A stretch of DNA of 64,000 nucleotides from Thermacetogenium phaeum DSM 12270 (GCF_000305935.1 NC_018870.1:2341001-2405000), one strand, 5' to 3'. Shown: positions 15,941 to 25,374, counted from the first letter of the stretch. Numbers and translations are program-made. The notes: generated by a model from the letters alone, not told the origin.

Positions 15941-16097
15941 ACTGCATTCTCCTGTTCAATATTTTCTTAAGACCCTTTTTTGCGCCCTCACAATCTCCGT
16001 TTATTACTTGTCCCCGCAGAGTCTTAAACTGCTGCTTCGTTAAATGGTCTTTATATTTTCTTAGTTCCCTAAGAAAGATTGAATTTGTTTTATGCAT
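15915..16097 (-). CDS. small hypothetical phage protein between small terminase and methyltransferase
   Basis: 60 residues starting MHKTNSIFLRELRKYKDHL. The ATG at 16097 overlaps the stop of the small terminase (TGATG), and the gene ends inside the start of the next gene, so it is embedded in the operon. The sequence is helical and strongly basic (TKQQFKTLRGQ.., KKGLKKILNRR), compatible with nucleic-acid binding. No function can be assigned. Confidence 0.65.
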   Translation of the reverse strand: MHKTNSIFLRELRKYKDHLTKQQFKTLRGQVINGDCEGAKKGLKKILNRRMQYEHTKNIC

Positions 16098-16648
16098 CAG
16101 CCACCCCTCCTGGCTGTCAGTAGTTTTTCCATCACATCGTCGTGGGGAGTGGCCCCCTTGTATTCGGTAGCACAGTTTTCCCGCACGACTTGATAAATTT
16201 GATACCACAGGTTATTGGTCTGTTTCATGAAGCTTTGACTCATAGCCACATAAGGTGACGGGATGGCATTGCCAGTTGTCGGATGCTTAGCAAGAAAGCC
16301 AAATTCAGTGATACATTCCTCGCACTGGATCCACCGCGCCACACTCTGGGCATATTGCTCTATAAGCTGCGCAGGGATAAGGTGAACACACCTGCGTTCC
16401 TTAAGCCACTGCCATGTTTTTTCGTATATTTCCACCGCCAGTGTTGTTTTTCCGTTCTTCTGCTTTGCAGCAAGATAATCCCTCGGTGGCGGCATGCTCT
16501 CTCCTTCCAGTTCCGCAACATCCGTAAACTCCATTACCATGAGCTTTCGTCTGCCGGGGTTTCCTTCCAAAATCTTATCCGCCAGAGGCTTTTTCTTCTG
16601 TCCTGCACCGATACGTGCCCCGCCGCGGTTGGTACCGTCCTTTGCCAT
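16097..16648 (-). CDS. terS: phage terminase small subunit (P27 family)
   Basis: About 183 residues from MAKDGTNRGGARIGAGQKKKPLADK. The basic Gly/Arg-rich start, then a helical body (YEKTWQWLKERRCVHLIPAQLIEQYAQSVARW) and NLWYQIYQVVRENC match the P27-type small terminase. It recognises the packaging site and loads the large subunit. GAGGTG precedes the ATG at 16648. It is the first late gene; no HNH nuclease gene is seen upstream, where related phages often have one. Confidence 0.85.
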   Translation of the reverse strand: MAKDGTNRGGARIGAGQKKKPLADKILEGNPGRRKLMVMEFTDVAELEGESMPPPRDYLAAKQKNGKTTLAVEIYEKTWQWLKERRCVHLIPAQLIEQYAQSVARWIQCEECITEFGFLAKHPTTGNAIPSPYVAMSQSFMKQTNNLWYQIYQVVRENCATEYKGATPHDDVMEKLLTARRGG

Positions 16649-16657
16649 ACACATCAC

Positions 16658-16912
16658 CTCGATTCATGTAAAAATAAACAGGGGATATACCCCGTTTGAA
16701 ACTGCGATTTTTCGCGCGTGACCCCACGCCCGTTTCCGGGGTGAAAAGCGGTAGAGATCTAGGCCCCCCTACCCTATAAACTGCAGAGAATCTCAAAAGC
16801 TAAGCAGTTCTTTGAATTTCGTGAGATTTTTTGCATCTATTTTAAGCCGTTTTTCGGCATTGTTTTCAAATGAGATATTTGCCCCTATGAAAAAAGAAGT
16901 GAGTGTTTTTAT
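16658..16912. other. gene-free stretch: probable cos/packaging region and end of an IS21 relic
   Basis: No gene is supported in these 255 bases. The part next to terS (about 16680-16790) is GC-rich with G/C runs (TTTCCGGGGTG, GGCCCCCCTACC), as often seen at cos sites upstream of terS. The part from about 16790 is AT-rich and leads into the truncated istB, so it probably contains a terminus of that element. The exact boundary is not visible. Confidence 0.35.
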
Positions 16913-17227
16913 TTACTTGTCAGTCAAATGAACAATTTGACAATTGGCCGTTATCCTGTCCAATAAAGTCTGGCAAAGGTGCTTGTCTTCGGCTGCATCT
17001 ATCCATGCTGACAGTTCACGATTGGTTATAAAAATAATGCTTCTGGTTTCATTAAGAAAGGTAACTGCCCGGTAGAAAACCTGCAGTTCTGCCCTGGTTG
17101 GTTCCACATAAAAGACATCATCAATAATAATTAAGTCACATTCCTGCATATAAGAAAAGATCGCTTCTGCTTTTGGATTTGTGGCTTTCTTTTCTGCCAC
17201 TGCGATAAAATTATCAAAACGGCTTGA
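16913..17227 (-). pseudogene. istB: istB, C-terminal fragment (IS21 helper ATPase)
   Basis: This fragment carries the second half of the IstB AAA+ ATPase, with Walker B in ECDLIIIDDVFYVEPTRAEL and sensor-like IIFITNRELSAW. It continues the frame of the N-terminal fragment at 18799-19190 after removal of the IS3 insertion. No start is available, so it is not expressed as an active protein. Confidence 0.8.
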
Positions 17228-17294
17228 CCCCCTAAAATTGGACAATTAGTCTTTATTGCTAACTATTTCATAAAGTATCATTGAATTGTTTAGT

Positions 17295-17488
17295 CGGAAG
17301 GCGGCGGCCTTGACTGCCACCCCGCAGGTGGTAGGCCAGGAACTACCGACGGGGTGGCTCCGGGGAACATGTAGGCAAGGTGTGCACGCCCCGTCGGAAA
17401 ACACATTTTACCATCTCCGGGGTCCCCGGCCGTCAAGGCTTCCCTGACGGCGCCGCCCAAAGACCTCCAGGGCCCACCAAAGAACATG
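17295..17488. other. GC-rich, highly foldable segment inside the IS3 element
   Basis: These ~195 bases are much richer in G and C than the AT-rich sequence around them. They can fold in several ways: ACCCCG pairs with CGGGGT with an inner GGTAG/CTACC stem, while GACGGGG can instead pair with CCCCGTC further on. An outer pairing CCTTGAC/GTCAAGG with GGCGGC/GCCGCC closes the segment. No gene is convincing here. It may be a small inserted element or a structured RNA. Confidence 0.4.
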
Positions 17489-18408
17489 TTAAACTTTTAC
17501 TGGTTTTAACTCTACCTGGTTGTTTTTCAGCAGTTGATAGCATTCCAGCGGTGGTAAGTATTTAGTTGCTGAATGAATCCGGGTTTCGTTGTAAAAGCGG
17601 ATAAAGTCGACAACCGTTGCATACGCTTCGGCATAGCTGGCAAACTCATGACGCGATAGGCATTCCTCCTCCAAGATAGCGTTAAATGACTCGATATGAG
17701 CGTTTAAATTGGGTGTTTTAAAGGGAATCCTTTCGTGCTCGATGCCAAGTTCCAGGCACGTCCCTCGAAAAGGTTGCTGATAAACTGCGGCCCGTTATCG
17801 GATCTGAAGATTGGTTTTTGTTCAGCTGTGTATAATTGCCGTTTAAAAAGAGCGTTTTTAAAGGTGATTACAGCATCCTTCGCTTCACAGGACAAACCGA
17901 TATGGTAAGCTACAATGCAACGGTCAAAAACGTCAATAATCGGCATAATGAAAAAGAATCTGTCTTCCCCGGCAATGTAGCCGTATTTAAGATCGGCTTC
18001 CCAGAGCTGGTTGGAAGCCGTAATGACCCGGTTCCTGGCCAGCCGGCGGGGATGTTTGCGCTTTATTTTCCGCTGCGGCCTTAAGATATCCAGTTCCTTG
18101 CAAAGCCGGTACACCTTTTTCTTGTTAATGATCAGGTGAAACTTCCGGCGCAGGCAGTGGGTTAATTTTAAGTATCCATAGGCAAACCCTTCGGCGGTAA
18201 TTAATTCGCACAACCATTCTTTGACCTGTTCGTTGCTCACCACCTTGTTATCGCTGGTGAAGGTATAATGGGATTTAGGCCGGCCGCCGGCAAAGATCCT
18301 GGGTTTGGGTTGGCGCTTTAAATTAGCGTAATACGTGGAACGGCTGATCCCGATAATCCGCAAAACCAGGGAGACTTTATATCCCAAAGAGATCCATTTT
18401 TGCGCCAC
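17489..18408 (-). pseudogene. IS3-family transposase OrfB, frameshifted
   Basis: The DDE integrase core is present: NQLWEADLKYGY and IMPIIDVFDRCIVAYH, then FRSDNGPQFISNLFEG. After that point the frame is lost and continues in another frame with SFNAILEEECLSRHEF and IRFYNETRIHSATKY. A single missing base near 17760-17767 (GAGGGACG where GAGGGGACG would keep the frame) explains the break. The N-terminal half is an HTH_21-type region. It is inactive unless this is a sequencing error. Confidence 0.8.
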
Positions 18409-18415
18409 GGCTATT

Positions 18416-18733
18416 TTATCGGGAAGGGTAGGTTCGTTTTTTTAACAAATCACGAAGAATGGCGATTTCCAGGTCTTTTTCGCCCAGCAGTTTCTTTAGT
18501 TGTTCATTCTCCTTTGTTATCTTCTTGTAATCAGGAGGAATACAGGAGCCGTTTGTTCCTGGTACCTCCTTTTGCGGGTAAAATGTGCCGTATCTTTTAT
18601 AGCACCTTGCCCAGCGGGCGACCAGGCTGGGTGCAATATCATGTCTTCTGGCCACGATCGAGGCATTGCCCGTTTCCAGGGTTTCTTTCACGATCTGCAT
18701 TTTCATCTCTGGTGAATATTGTTTTCTGTTCAA
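18416..18733 (-). CDS. IS3-family OrfA (helix-turn-helix)
   Basis: 105 residues. YSPEMKMQIVKETLETGNASIVARRHDIAPSLVARWARCYK is a typical HTH_Tnp_1 domain, followed by a leucine-zipper-like coiled coil (ENEQLKKLLGEKDLEIAILRDLLKK). It binds the IS ends and normally works as an OrfA-OrfB fusion. It lies just upstream of the damaged orfB. Confidence 0.85.
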   Translation of the reverse strand: MNRKQYSPEMKMQIVKETLETGNASIVARRHDIAPSLVARWARCYKRYGTFYPQKEVPGTNGSCIPPDYKKITKENEQLKKLLGEKDLEIAILRDLLKKRTYPSR

Positions 18734-18798
18734 CTAAATCATACCCCCTTACTTAACTGTAACAGATTGTGGTCTAACTGTCCAATCTCGTTAGGGGG

Positions 18799-19190
18799 CT
18801 AAATAGAAAAGGCGCATAATAGGTTTTATGTCCATTGCTGATTGCAGTTTCTCCAAGCTGCGCTGCAAGACCGGTCTTACCCGTCCCGCATTTTCCCAGC
18901 AGGATTAAATTTTGCTCTTCCTTAAGCCATGTCAGGTTGGATAACTGTTTAATCTGCCATTTTAAGCCCTTGTTTGAGTTCGATACGTCAAATGCTTTGT
19001 TTGGAAGCTTACTTGCCTTCCTCAGCCTGGTGTGTTTTTGTCTGGCCCTAATCTCCAATTCTTTTTCTAACACCATCTTAAGATAGTCAAGGTTTGATAG
19101 TTTCTCATCGTTCAAATCAATGTATCCTCTTGCGATATTCCAAAGGTTGAGCTTTTGGGCCAATTCACGGATTTCTGTTATATCAGCCAT
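18799..19190 (-). pseudogene. istB: istB, N-terminal fragment
   Basis: The fragment contains the IstB N-terminal region and the Walker A motif in LILLGKCGTGKTGLAAQLG. It is cut just after GHKTYYAP by the right end of the IS3 element. The start overlaps the end of istA, the normal IS21 arrangement. Confidence 0.8.
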
Positions 19191-20602
19191 CGATTTCCCT
19201 CCTTATTTCTTTACTCCTCGCCAAATGGTTAAAATACTGCTGATTCGGCAAAAACTTCTTAGCTATATGCTCTCCGTACTGATACATGAGATAAGCCAAA
19301 AGCTCATAGGCACTGCAGCGTTCAGTATCAATGCAGTATTCTATTCCATCAAGCAATTGTCCAATTGTATAAAACTTTGTCATCCGGTATAATCGAATGC
19401 AATGTGTATTAAAATATTTCGGCTGTTGCTGCTCCATCCGGCGAATGAATTCCTGAGCTATTTCGTATTCTGCAAAATATTGTTTTATGATGGTTAAAGA
19501 AACCCTGTCTCTGCTGTAATTTTCTTCTGGTTTGAACAACTGCCCGGTATCTTCTGTGACTGGATATTTAGCCAATAAATCATTTGTTTCAGCATCATAG
19601 AACAAAAGCATTTCACCATCATCTTCGATGCGAATGCGTTTATGAGCATCCATCATACCTGTATTAATCTGATAACGGTTGCCTTTATAACTTACCACTC
19701 CATCCTTATCAAAGGAGGCAACAGTGCTTGATACTTCGGAATAAGGTTTGACATGGAACAGGTATTTTTGCTCTTCCATGAACATTTCACGCGGTACTTT
19801 TCTGGCCACAGTATGTATTCGCCCGTTGCCTTCCCTATCTAACCATGCAAGGGCAGCACTGTTAAGGCAATCAATTCCGGTGTATATCCTGCCCTCAAAA
19901 AAACTTTGCTTTATGTATCCAATCACCTCTTCAACCTTGCCTTTACTTTGAGGATCTCTTGGTCTACATAGCAAAACATTGTAACCTATACGCTTAACAT
20001 ATTCTTCAAATGTGGGTACGAATATGATATTCCCCAGATTTTCACTGACTACATAGACACGGTCAAGGTCATAAAGAATAGTCTGTGTACTTCCTCCAAA
20101 ATATTGGAATGCATAGTTATGAGCTTTAATGGCTGTTTTGGTTGTAAAGGGATCCGGTGAAAAATAAACAAATTTCATTCTGCTATAACTCAGAACCATG
20201 CAGAAGAAATATATTCGTACAATTCGCCCGTACATGTCCTTAAGTTTGTATTGACCAAAATCCGCCTGCGCTTCATATCCCGGTGGAGAAATTTCACGGG
20301 GTGAGGTTTTACGTTTACTGGCATGCGGATAACCGTGCTGTTCCCTTAAGGCTTTCATATAGCGGTAGAATGTAGCTCGTTTAACTTGTAGATCAGGGAA
20401 GGCCTCCACCAATTTGAGATAGATGTTTGTATCCCTCATTTGTGGACAAATTTTCAAATGTTCCAGTATGTACTGGCGGTAGTTATCCATGTGGTACCTT
20501 TCCTTTTCAGCTTCCCTTACATAATCTTCTTCGCTCATATTCCAGTATTTGCTGACAGAAGAATAGGTAATCCCCAGTGCTTTTGCGGTTTTTGTCTATA
20601 AA
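19183..20602 (-). pseudogene. istA: istA, 5'-truncated (IS21 transposase)
   Basis: The frame is open upstream of the ATG at 20538 through AKALGITYSSVSKYW, part of the N-terminal helix-turn-helix, and is cut at about 20602 where the second IS21 begins. The catalytic core is visible: EAQADFGQYKLKDMYG, ILYDLDRVYVV and SKGKVEEVIGYIKQ. The missing first residues and the split istB make it a relic. Confidence 0.8.
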
Positions 20603-20720
20603 TGCTACAATAATAGTGAGCCAATAAAGAGGAAAACGCCAGAAAAAAAGTGAGCCACTTCTAATAAAAAACCTGTATAATTCAGAGGGTAAAGCAATCT
20701 GATATACAGGGGGCGAAAGG

Positions 20721-22190
20721 GTGTCAATAGAAGTGGAAATTTATGAAAGAATCCGATATCTCCATGAGCATGAAGGAATGGGTCAAAGGGCAATCGCCAA
20801 AGCCCTTGGGATATCACGCAACACAGTAAAGAAATACTATGATGGATCGCATGTGCCATGGGAAAGGCAAGGGATAAGTGGCCGAAAACCCTATGTAATA
20901 ACTGAGGATGTAATAGCATTCATAAAAGAATGTCTTGCTCAGGATGAAACTGAGAATATTAAAAAACAAAGGCATACGGCCAAAAGAATTTACGATCGGT
21001 TGGTTGATGAAAAAGGTTTTACCGGCGGAGAATCAACGATCCGAGAGGTAGTGGCCCAGCTAAGAGAAACTAAAACAGATGCATTTATTCCATTGGCATA
21101 TGATCCTGGTGAAGCCATTCAAATTGACTGGGGAGAAGCAAAGATATATCTTGCCGGCAAGAAAATAACAGTAAACATATTTTGCATGAGGGAATGCTAT
21201 AGCGCTGATATTTATTGTGCCGCATTCTACCGCCAGAATGAAGAAAGCTTTTTGGAAGCTCAAATCTCCGGTTTCGAATACTTCGGGGGAGTCTCAAAGC
21301 GTGTCATTTTTGATAACGCCAAGGTTGCAGTCAAAGAAGGCTTTGGAGCACACGCAAAGGTTCAGGATAAATACAAAGCATTGTCTGCCCACTATGCTTT
21401 CCAATGTGAGTTTTGTAACGTTGCGGCTGGTCATGAAAAAGGCCTGGTCGAGGGCCTGGTAGGCTGGGTCAGACGAAATATCTTCGTTCCGATTCCCAGA
21501 GTAAACTCCATACAAGAGCTTAACAACGAGTTGATGAACAGATGCCTTAAATACCGCAACCACAAGATAAAGGGCAAGCCGTCAACTGTCGGCGAAATGG
21601 CAGCGGTCTCAAGGGCGCATATGACACAACTGCCACGCTATAAATTCGATTCAAGCAAAACCATAACAGTAAGGGCTGACAGTTTCTCAACTGTCAGATT
21701 TGACCACAACAACTATTCAATCCCTTGTCAGTATGCCGGCAAGGAGGTCAGTATCAAGGGTTTCGGCAACGAAGTTGCAATGTTTTACCGAAATACGGAG
21801 ATAGCACGATATACTCGCTGCTATGAAAGAAACAAAACCATGTATCGTCTCGAACATTACATTGATCTCATAGAGAAACGTCCAAGGAGTGTATTTAACG
21901 CCAAACCCGTCAAGGACAGTATATCCGCTGAACTCATTGAAATTGGCAGAAAATTATCCGGTCCGCAAGAGATGGTGAAGCTCATACGCCTTTTAGTTGA
22001 CTATGGTGAAGAGAAACTGATAGCCGCCATAAGCCATGTACAGAGCCCTGAAATATCTGTAGAACAGATACAGGCCTATCTAATGCCCAACTTCACCCCT
22101 GCAAAGATTCAGCCTGATATTGATATTAAAGTAGCTCGGCCGCAGTTTGATAAATATGACTCTCTTATGAAAGGAGATGCTGTGGTATGA
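20721..22190 (+). CDS. istA: IS21-family transposase IstA
   Basis: 489 residues from a GTG at 20721. Residues 1-~45 are a helix-turn-helix (GMGQRAIAKALGISRNTVKKYY). The DDE core shows IQIDWGEAKIYL, VIFDNAKVAV and HEKGLVEGLVGW, followed by the beta-barrel C-terminal region. It cuts and joins the element ends together with IstB. It overlaps istB by four bases and has no internal damage, so it could be active. Confidence 0.95.
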   Translation: MSIEVEIYERIRYLHEHEGMGQRAIAKALGISRNTVKKYYDGSHVPWERQGISGRKPYVITEDVIAFIKECLAQDETENIKKQRHTAKRIYDRLVDEKGFTGGESTIREVVAQLRETKTDAFIPLAYDPGEAIQIDWGEAKIYLAGKKITVNIFCMRECYSADIYCAAFYRQNEESFLEAQISGFEYFGGVSKRVIFDNAKVAVKEGFGAHAKVQDKYKALSAHYAFQCEFCNVAAGHEKGLVEGLVGWVRRNIFVPIPRVNSIQELNNELMNRCLKYRNHKIKGKPSTVGEMAAVSRAHMTQLPRYKFDSSKTITVRADSFSTVRFDHNNYSIPCQYAGKEVSIKGFGNEVAMFYRNTEIARYTRCYERNKTMYRLEHYIDLIEKRPRSVFNAKPVKDSISAELIEIGRKLSGPQEMVKLIRLLVDYGEEKLIAAISHVQSPEISVEQIQAYLMPNFTPAKIQPDIDIKVARPQFDKYDSLMKGDAVV

Positions 22191-22951
22191 GCGAGATAAA
22201 CCCTGTAAAAGAGACCATCAGGCTATATGCCAAACAGCTTAGAACTCCTACTTTTTCAAGGTACGAGAATGTCATAAGGCAGTTAGCCCCCAGTGACGGT
22301 TATGATCAGTTCTTGTGTCAGTTGATGAAACAGGAACTTAACCAACGCCAGGAAACAAGTCAAAGGCGAAGGATAAAAAAAGCCGGTTTTCCAATCACAA
22401 AATCTTTGGATGAGTTTGAATTCAGCAGGCTTGAGCATGTATCTGAAGCCTTTGTAAGGGAACTATCATCTTGTGACTTCATAAACAACCGACAAAATGT
22501 CGTAATGATCGGCAATCCGGGCTCAGGGAAAACACATTTGGCTATAGGCTTAGGTATGAAAGCCTGTTATGCCGGGTTCAATGTCAAATTTTACACTGCG
22601 GTTAACCTCGCCAACGAACTTGCAGAAGCTATTGAATTCCGCCGGCTCTCCAAGCTGGAAAAGAGTCTTGCTAAGATTGATCTGCTGATCATTGATGAAC
22701 TAAGTTATCTTACCTTTAACCGCCATCAATCTGAAATGCTGTTTCAGGTTATATCAGACCGCTCAGAAAGAGCCAGTGTGATTATTACCACAAACCTTGA
22801 GTTTTCTCGCTGGACTGAGCTGTTCGAAAATGAAATTATGGTTGCAGCTTTAATCGACAGAGTCACCTTTCGATCTTTCATACTGAATATGAATGTTCAA
22901 GAATCTTATCGTCTTGAGCAGACGATATCCAAAATGAAACAAGGACAATGA
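22187..22951 (+). CDS. istB: IS21 helper ATPase IstB
   Basis: 254 residues. The AAA+ ATPase has Walker A NPGSGKTHLAIGLGM, Walker B IDLLIIDELSYLTF and the sensor IITTNLEFSRW. IstB assembles on target DNA and recruits IstA. The ATG overlaps the istA stop (ATGA). Confidence 0.95.
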   Translation: MSEINPVKETIRLYAKQLRTPTFSRYENVIRQLAPSDGYDQFLCQLMKQELNQRQETSQRRRIKKAGFPITKSLDEFEFSRLEHVSEAFVRELSSCDFINNRQNVVMIGNPGSGKTHLAIGLGMKACYAGFNVKFYTAVNLANELAEAIEFRRLSKLEKSLAKIDLLIIDELSYLTFNRHQSEMLFQVISDRSERASVIITTNLEFSRWTELFENEIMVAALIDRVTFRSFILNMNVQESYRLEQTISKMKQGQ

Positions 22952-22979
22952 ATCTGCCCCACCGCATTTATTCCACGGT

Positions 22980-23116
22980 CTTCTTGACAATGAGCCTCTC
23001 ATGGTATGTTGTCTGGCATCAGCGGCACAACCCTTGCTGAACAAGGAGCCGGGCTTCGCTAGGGGGTTGATGCCTGGCTGGCCAGCCTAACATACCATGC
23101 ACTCATTATCAAGAAG
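22980..23116. repeat. long imperfect inverted repeat (large hairpin) at the 3' side of the IS21
   Basis: The left arm CTTCTTGACAATGAG (22980-22994), CATGGTATGTT (23000-23010) and GGCATCA (23015-23021) pairs in order with TGATGCC (23069-23075), AACATACCATG (23089-23099) and CTCATTATCAAGAAG (23102-23116). Only one base differs in these three blocks. The loop contains a small stem CCTTG/CAAGG. It lies between istB and the right terminal repeats and contains no gene. Confidence 0.75.
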
Positions 23117-23259
23117 CTTTCGGCGGCATAAACGCTGGTTTGGTTCATTAAAGGTGGCTCAATATTTTTTCAGCGTTTCGAGCGTAAATGGCTCACTTTT
23201 TTTCTGGCGAAAGTGGATCAAAATTTTTCTGGCGACTGGCTCAATATTTTATTGACATT

Positions 23260-23295
23260 CGCAGCATTACGCTAAAAGAAAGGCTGGTGAGGTAA
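23260..23295 (+). pseudogene. last codons of a gene removed by the IS21, probably a first serine recombinase
   Basis: Directly after the IS21 end an open frame reads RSITLKERLVR and stops with TAA next to the ATG of the following recombinase gene. In Firmicutes these partial recombinases often follow a full-length serine recombinase in the same direction. The fragment is too short to prove the family. Confidence 0.35.
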
Positions 23296-23727
23296 ATGAG
23301 TCATACACCATTTGGCTACCGTATTGAAAACGGAAAAGCCGTAATTGATAAAGAGGCTGCAGAGCAGATAAAAACATTGTTCCAATCTTACCTGAGCGGC
23401 GATTCCTTGGTGACAGCAGCTAAGAAAGCAGGTATTAAAGCTTTCCATTCCGGTATCGGCAGAATGCTACGAAATACCCGATACCTCGGTGATGAGTTTT
23501 ATCCGCCGATTATTGATCAGGACACTTTCAACACTGCCGAGGCGGAACGAATTATGCGGGCGGAAAGACTCGGTCGTACCAAAAAGTTTAAACAAGAAAA
23601 AGAGGTCGTCTATCCTACCACCTTTCGCATGAAAGAGGGAACAGAAGAATTCGACGACCCATTCGGACAGGCGGAATACGCCTACAGTTTAATTGAAACG
23701 GATGTGGAAAATTATGGCAGTCAGTAA
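23296..23727 (+). CDS. recombinase-domain protein lacking the catalytic resolvase domain
   Basis: 143 residues. [30 protein letters not shown] and [20 protein letters not shown] match the recombinase (DNA-binding) domain of large serine recombinases. The N-terminal resolvase domain with its Ser nucleophile is absent and the gene starts at its own ATG. Such short companion proteins occur in clusters beside full recombinases. It overlaps the downstream integrase gene by 14 bases. It may modulate integration or excision. Confidence 0.8.
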   Translation: MSHTPFGYRIENGKAVIDKEAAEQIKTLFQSYLSGDSLVTAAKKAGIKAFHSGIGRMLRNTRYLGDEFYPPIIDQDTFNTAEAERIMRAERLGRTKKFKQEKEVVYPTTFRMKEGTEEFDDPFGQAEYAYSLIETDVENYGSQ

Positions 23728-25282
23728 AAATGTCACAGTTATTCCGGCCAGGAAGCATACTCGCAAGAGCAAGGACGAGGAAAAACCGAAACTACGCGTT
23801 GCTGCTTACTGCCGTGTTTCCACAGACAGCGAGGAGCAGGCTACCAGCTATGACACACAGATTGAGCATTACACTGCCTACATACAAGGGCACCCCGACT
23901 GGATGCTGGCAGGAATATTTGCTGATGACGGCATTTCCGGTACCAATACTAAGAAGCGTGAAGAATTCAACCGCATGATTGACGAGTGTATGGCCGGTAA
24001 TATCGATATGATCATCACAAAGTCCATTAGCCGCTTTGCCCGAAACACACTGGATTGTTTGAAATATATCCGTCAACTTAAGGACAAGAACATTCCGGTC
24101 TATTTTGAGAAAGAAAACATAAACACCATGGATTCCAAAGGTGAGGTAATGATTACGATCATGGCCTCTCTCGCCCAACAGGAAAGTCAGTCCTTAAGCC
24201 AGAATGTTAAGCTAGGCTTGCAATACCGATATCAACAAGGTGAAATCCAAATCAACTGCGCCCGGTTTCTCGGTTATACCAAGGATGAAAACAAACATCT
24301 AGTGATTGTTCCCGAGGAAGCTGAAATTGTAAAACGCATCTACCGAGAATACCTTGAAGGCGCTAGTATGCTAAAGATAGCCCGTGGATTAGAAGCTGAT
24401 GGAATTTTAAACGGAGCAGGCAATGAAAGATGGCATACCAGCAATATAAACCACATCCTGCGGAACGAAAAATATATTGGGGATGCCCTTTTGCAGAAAA
24501 CTTATACCGTTGACTTTCTAACAAAGAAACGCGTTAAGAACAACGGCATTGTTCCTCAATACTATGTAGAAAATAGCCATGAAGCCATTATCCCGCGTGA
24601 AATTTTCATGCAGGTGCAGGAAGAGCTTATCCGCCGCCGTATTGTACACACAAGCCCGAACGGAAAGACCAGAACCTTTAGCAGCAACCACGTCTTCGCT
24701 CAGATAGTCATTTGCGGCAAATGTGGCGAGGTTTTTCGCAGGGTGCATTGGAATAACCGCGGGAAGAAATCCATCGTCTGGCGCTGTGTCAGTCGATTAG
24801 AAAATACAGGCTTGTTCTGCGATGCCCGCACGGTATTGGAGAGCACCATCGAGCAAGTGCTGGTCACCGCTATTAATCAGACGCTCTGTGACAAGGACTC
24901 TTTCCTCACTACGCTACGGGACAACATCGCCACTGTCATAAATAGAGAAAGCGACAAGGCCTTAGCGGATATCGATAAGCGGCTTGAGGAACTGCAAACG
25001 GAACTGCTGAAGCTTGCCACCTCCAATGCCGATTATGATAAAGTCGGTGATGAGATTCACCGCCTTCGTGACCAAAAGCAGAAGCTGCTTCTTGAAAACG
25101 CCAACCGTGATGAACTTAAAAAGCGTATGGCTGATATGAGCACATTCCTAAAAAAGCAATCCACCGCCCTCGCCGAATATGACGAGAAGCTTGTCCGACG
25201 GCTTATTGAAAAGGTCAGCATCCACGAGGATAAATTCACTGTGGAATTTAAGTCCGGCTTAACGGTGGATGTGAATGAATAG
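23714..25282 (+). CDS. large serine recombinase (phage/element integrase)
   Basis: About 522 residues from [15 protein letters not shown]. The N-terminal resolvase domain has the nucleophile region [21 protein letters not shown] and the conserved [13 protein letters not shown] and [11 protein letters not shown]. Then come the recombinase domain, a zinc ribbon ([10 protein letters not shown] with a later Cys pair) and a C-terminal coiled coil (about residues 410-490). This is a site-specific integrase that works without supercoiling. It is at the right edge of the prophage/IS region, next to a terminator, so the attachment site should be close by. Confidence 0.93.
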   Translation: MAVSKNVTVIPARKHTRKSKDEEKPKLRVAAYCRVSTDSEEQATSYDTQIEHYTAYIQGHPDWMLAGIFADDGISGTNTKKREEFNRMIDECMAGNIDMIITKSISRFARNTLDCLKYIRQLKDKNIPVYFEKENINTMDSKGEVMITIMASLAQQESQSLSQNVKLGLQYRYQQGEIQINCARFLGYTKDENKHLVIVPEEAEIVKRIYREYLEGASMLKIARGLEADGILNGAGNERWHTSNINHILRNEKYIGDALLQKTYTVDFLTKKRVKNNGIVPQYYVENSHEAIIPREIFMQVQEELIRRRIVHTSPNGKTRTFSSNHVFAQIVICGKCGEVFRRVHWNNRGKKSIVWRCVSRLENTGLFCDARTVLESTIEQVLVTAINQTLCDKDSFLTTLRDNIATVINRESDKALADIDKRLEELQTELLKLATSNADYDKVGDEIHRLRDQKQKLLLENANRDELKKRMADMSTFLKKQSTALAEYDEKLVRRLIEKVSIHEDKFTVEFKSGLTVDVNE

Positions 25283-25291
25283 AGTAAAAAT

Positions 25292-25328
25292 GAGCAAGGC
25301 ACTCTATGAAACATAGAGTGTCTTGCTC
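25292..25328 (+). terminator. terminator after the serine recombinase
   Basis: A 17-bp stem (GAGCAAGGCACTCTATG with CATAGAGTGTCTTGCTC, one mismatch) closes a 3-base loop just after the recombinase stop. It is followed by only a short T-rich stretch. It also separates the recombinase from the convergent rubrerythrin gene. Confidence 0.75.
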
Positions 25329-25374
25329 TTATTAACATTGGATATCAATAAGTTTTTTATTCATTAACTCAGAT

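Larger units (their letters stand above)
17228..18798 (-). mobile_element. IS3-family insertion sequence inside istB
   Basis: The element has inverted ends: CCCCCTAAAATTGGACA at 17228 and, reading inward from 18798, CCCCCTAACGAGATTGGACA, which differ by a 3-base indel. It encodes OrfA and a frameshifted OrfB on the minus strand. I could not find a convincing target duplication. A GC-rich segment of about 195 bp unlike the rest of the element lies between the end of orfB and the left end. Confidence 0.75.
16913..20602 (-). mobile_element. IS21-family element relic (istA truncated, istB split by an IS3 element)
   Basis: Minus-strand istA (19183-20602) and istB (in two pieces, 18799-19190 and 16913-17227) are remains of one IS21-family element. 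An IS3-family element is inserted in istB, and a second IS21 abuts the 5' end of istA and removes its first residues. The element cannot be autonomous. Confidence 0.8.
20603..23257 (+). mobile_element. IS21-family insertion sequence, apparently complete
   Basis: The imperfect 21-bp ends start TGCTACAATAATAGTGAGCCA at 20603 and, on the opposite strand from 23257, TGTCAATAAAATATTGAGCCA. Inside each end are further GTGAGCCA and CGCCAGAAAAA repeats, the multiple transposase sites typical of IS21. istA and istB are intact and overlapping. No target duplication is evident, suggesting a deletion or rearrangement next to it. Confidence 0.85.

Noticed and set aside
16575-16796. Small minus-strand open frame upstream of and overlapping the small terminase gene
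   Set aside because: It overlaps terS in another frame, lacks a ribosome site and covers the likely packaging-site region.
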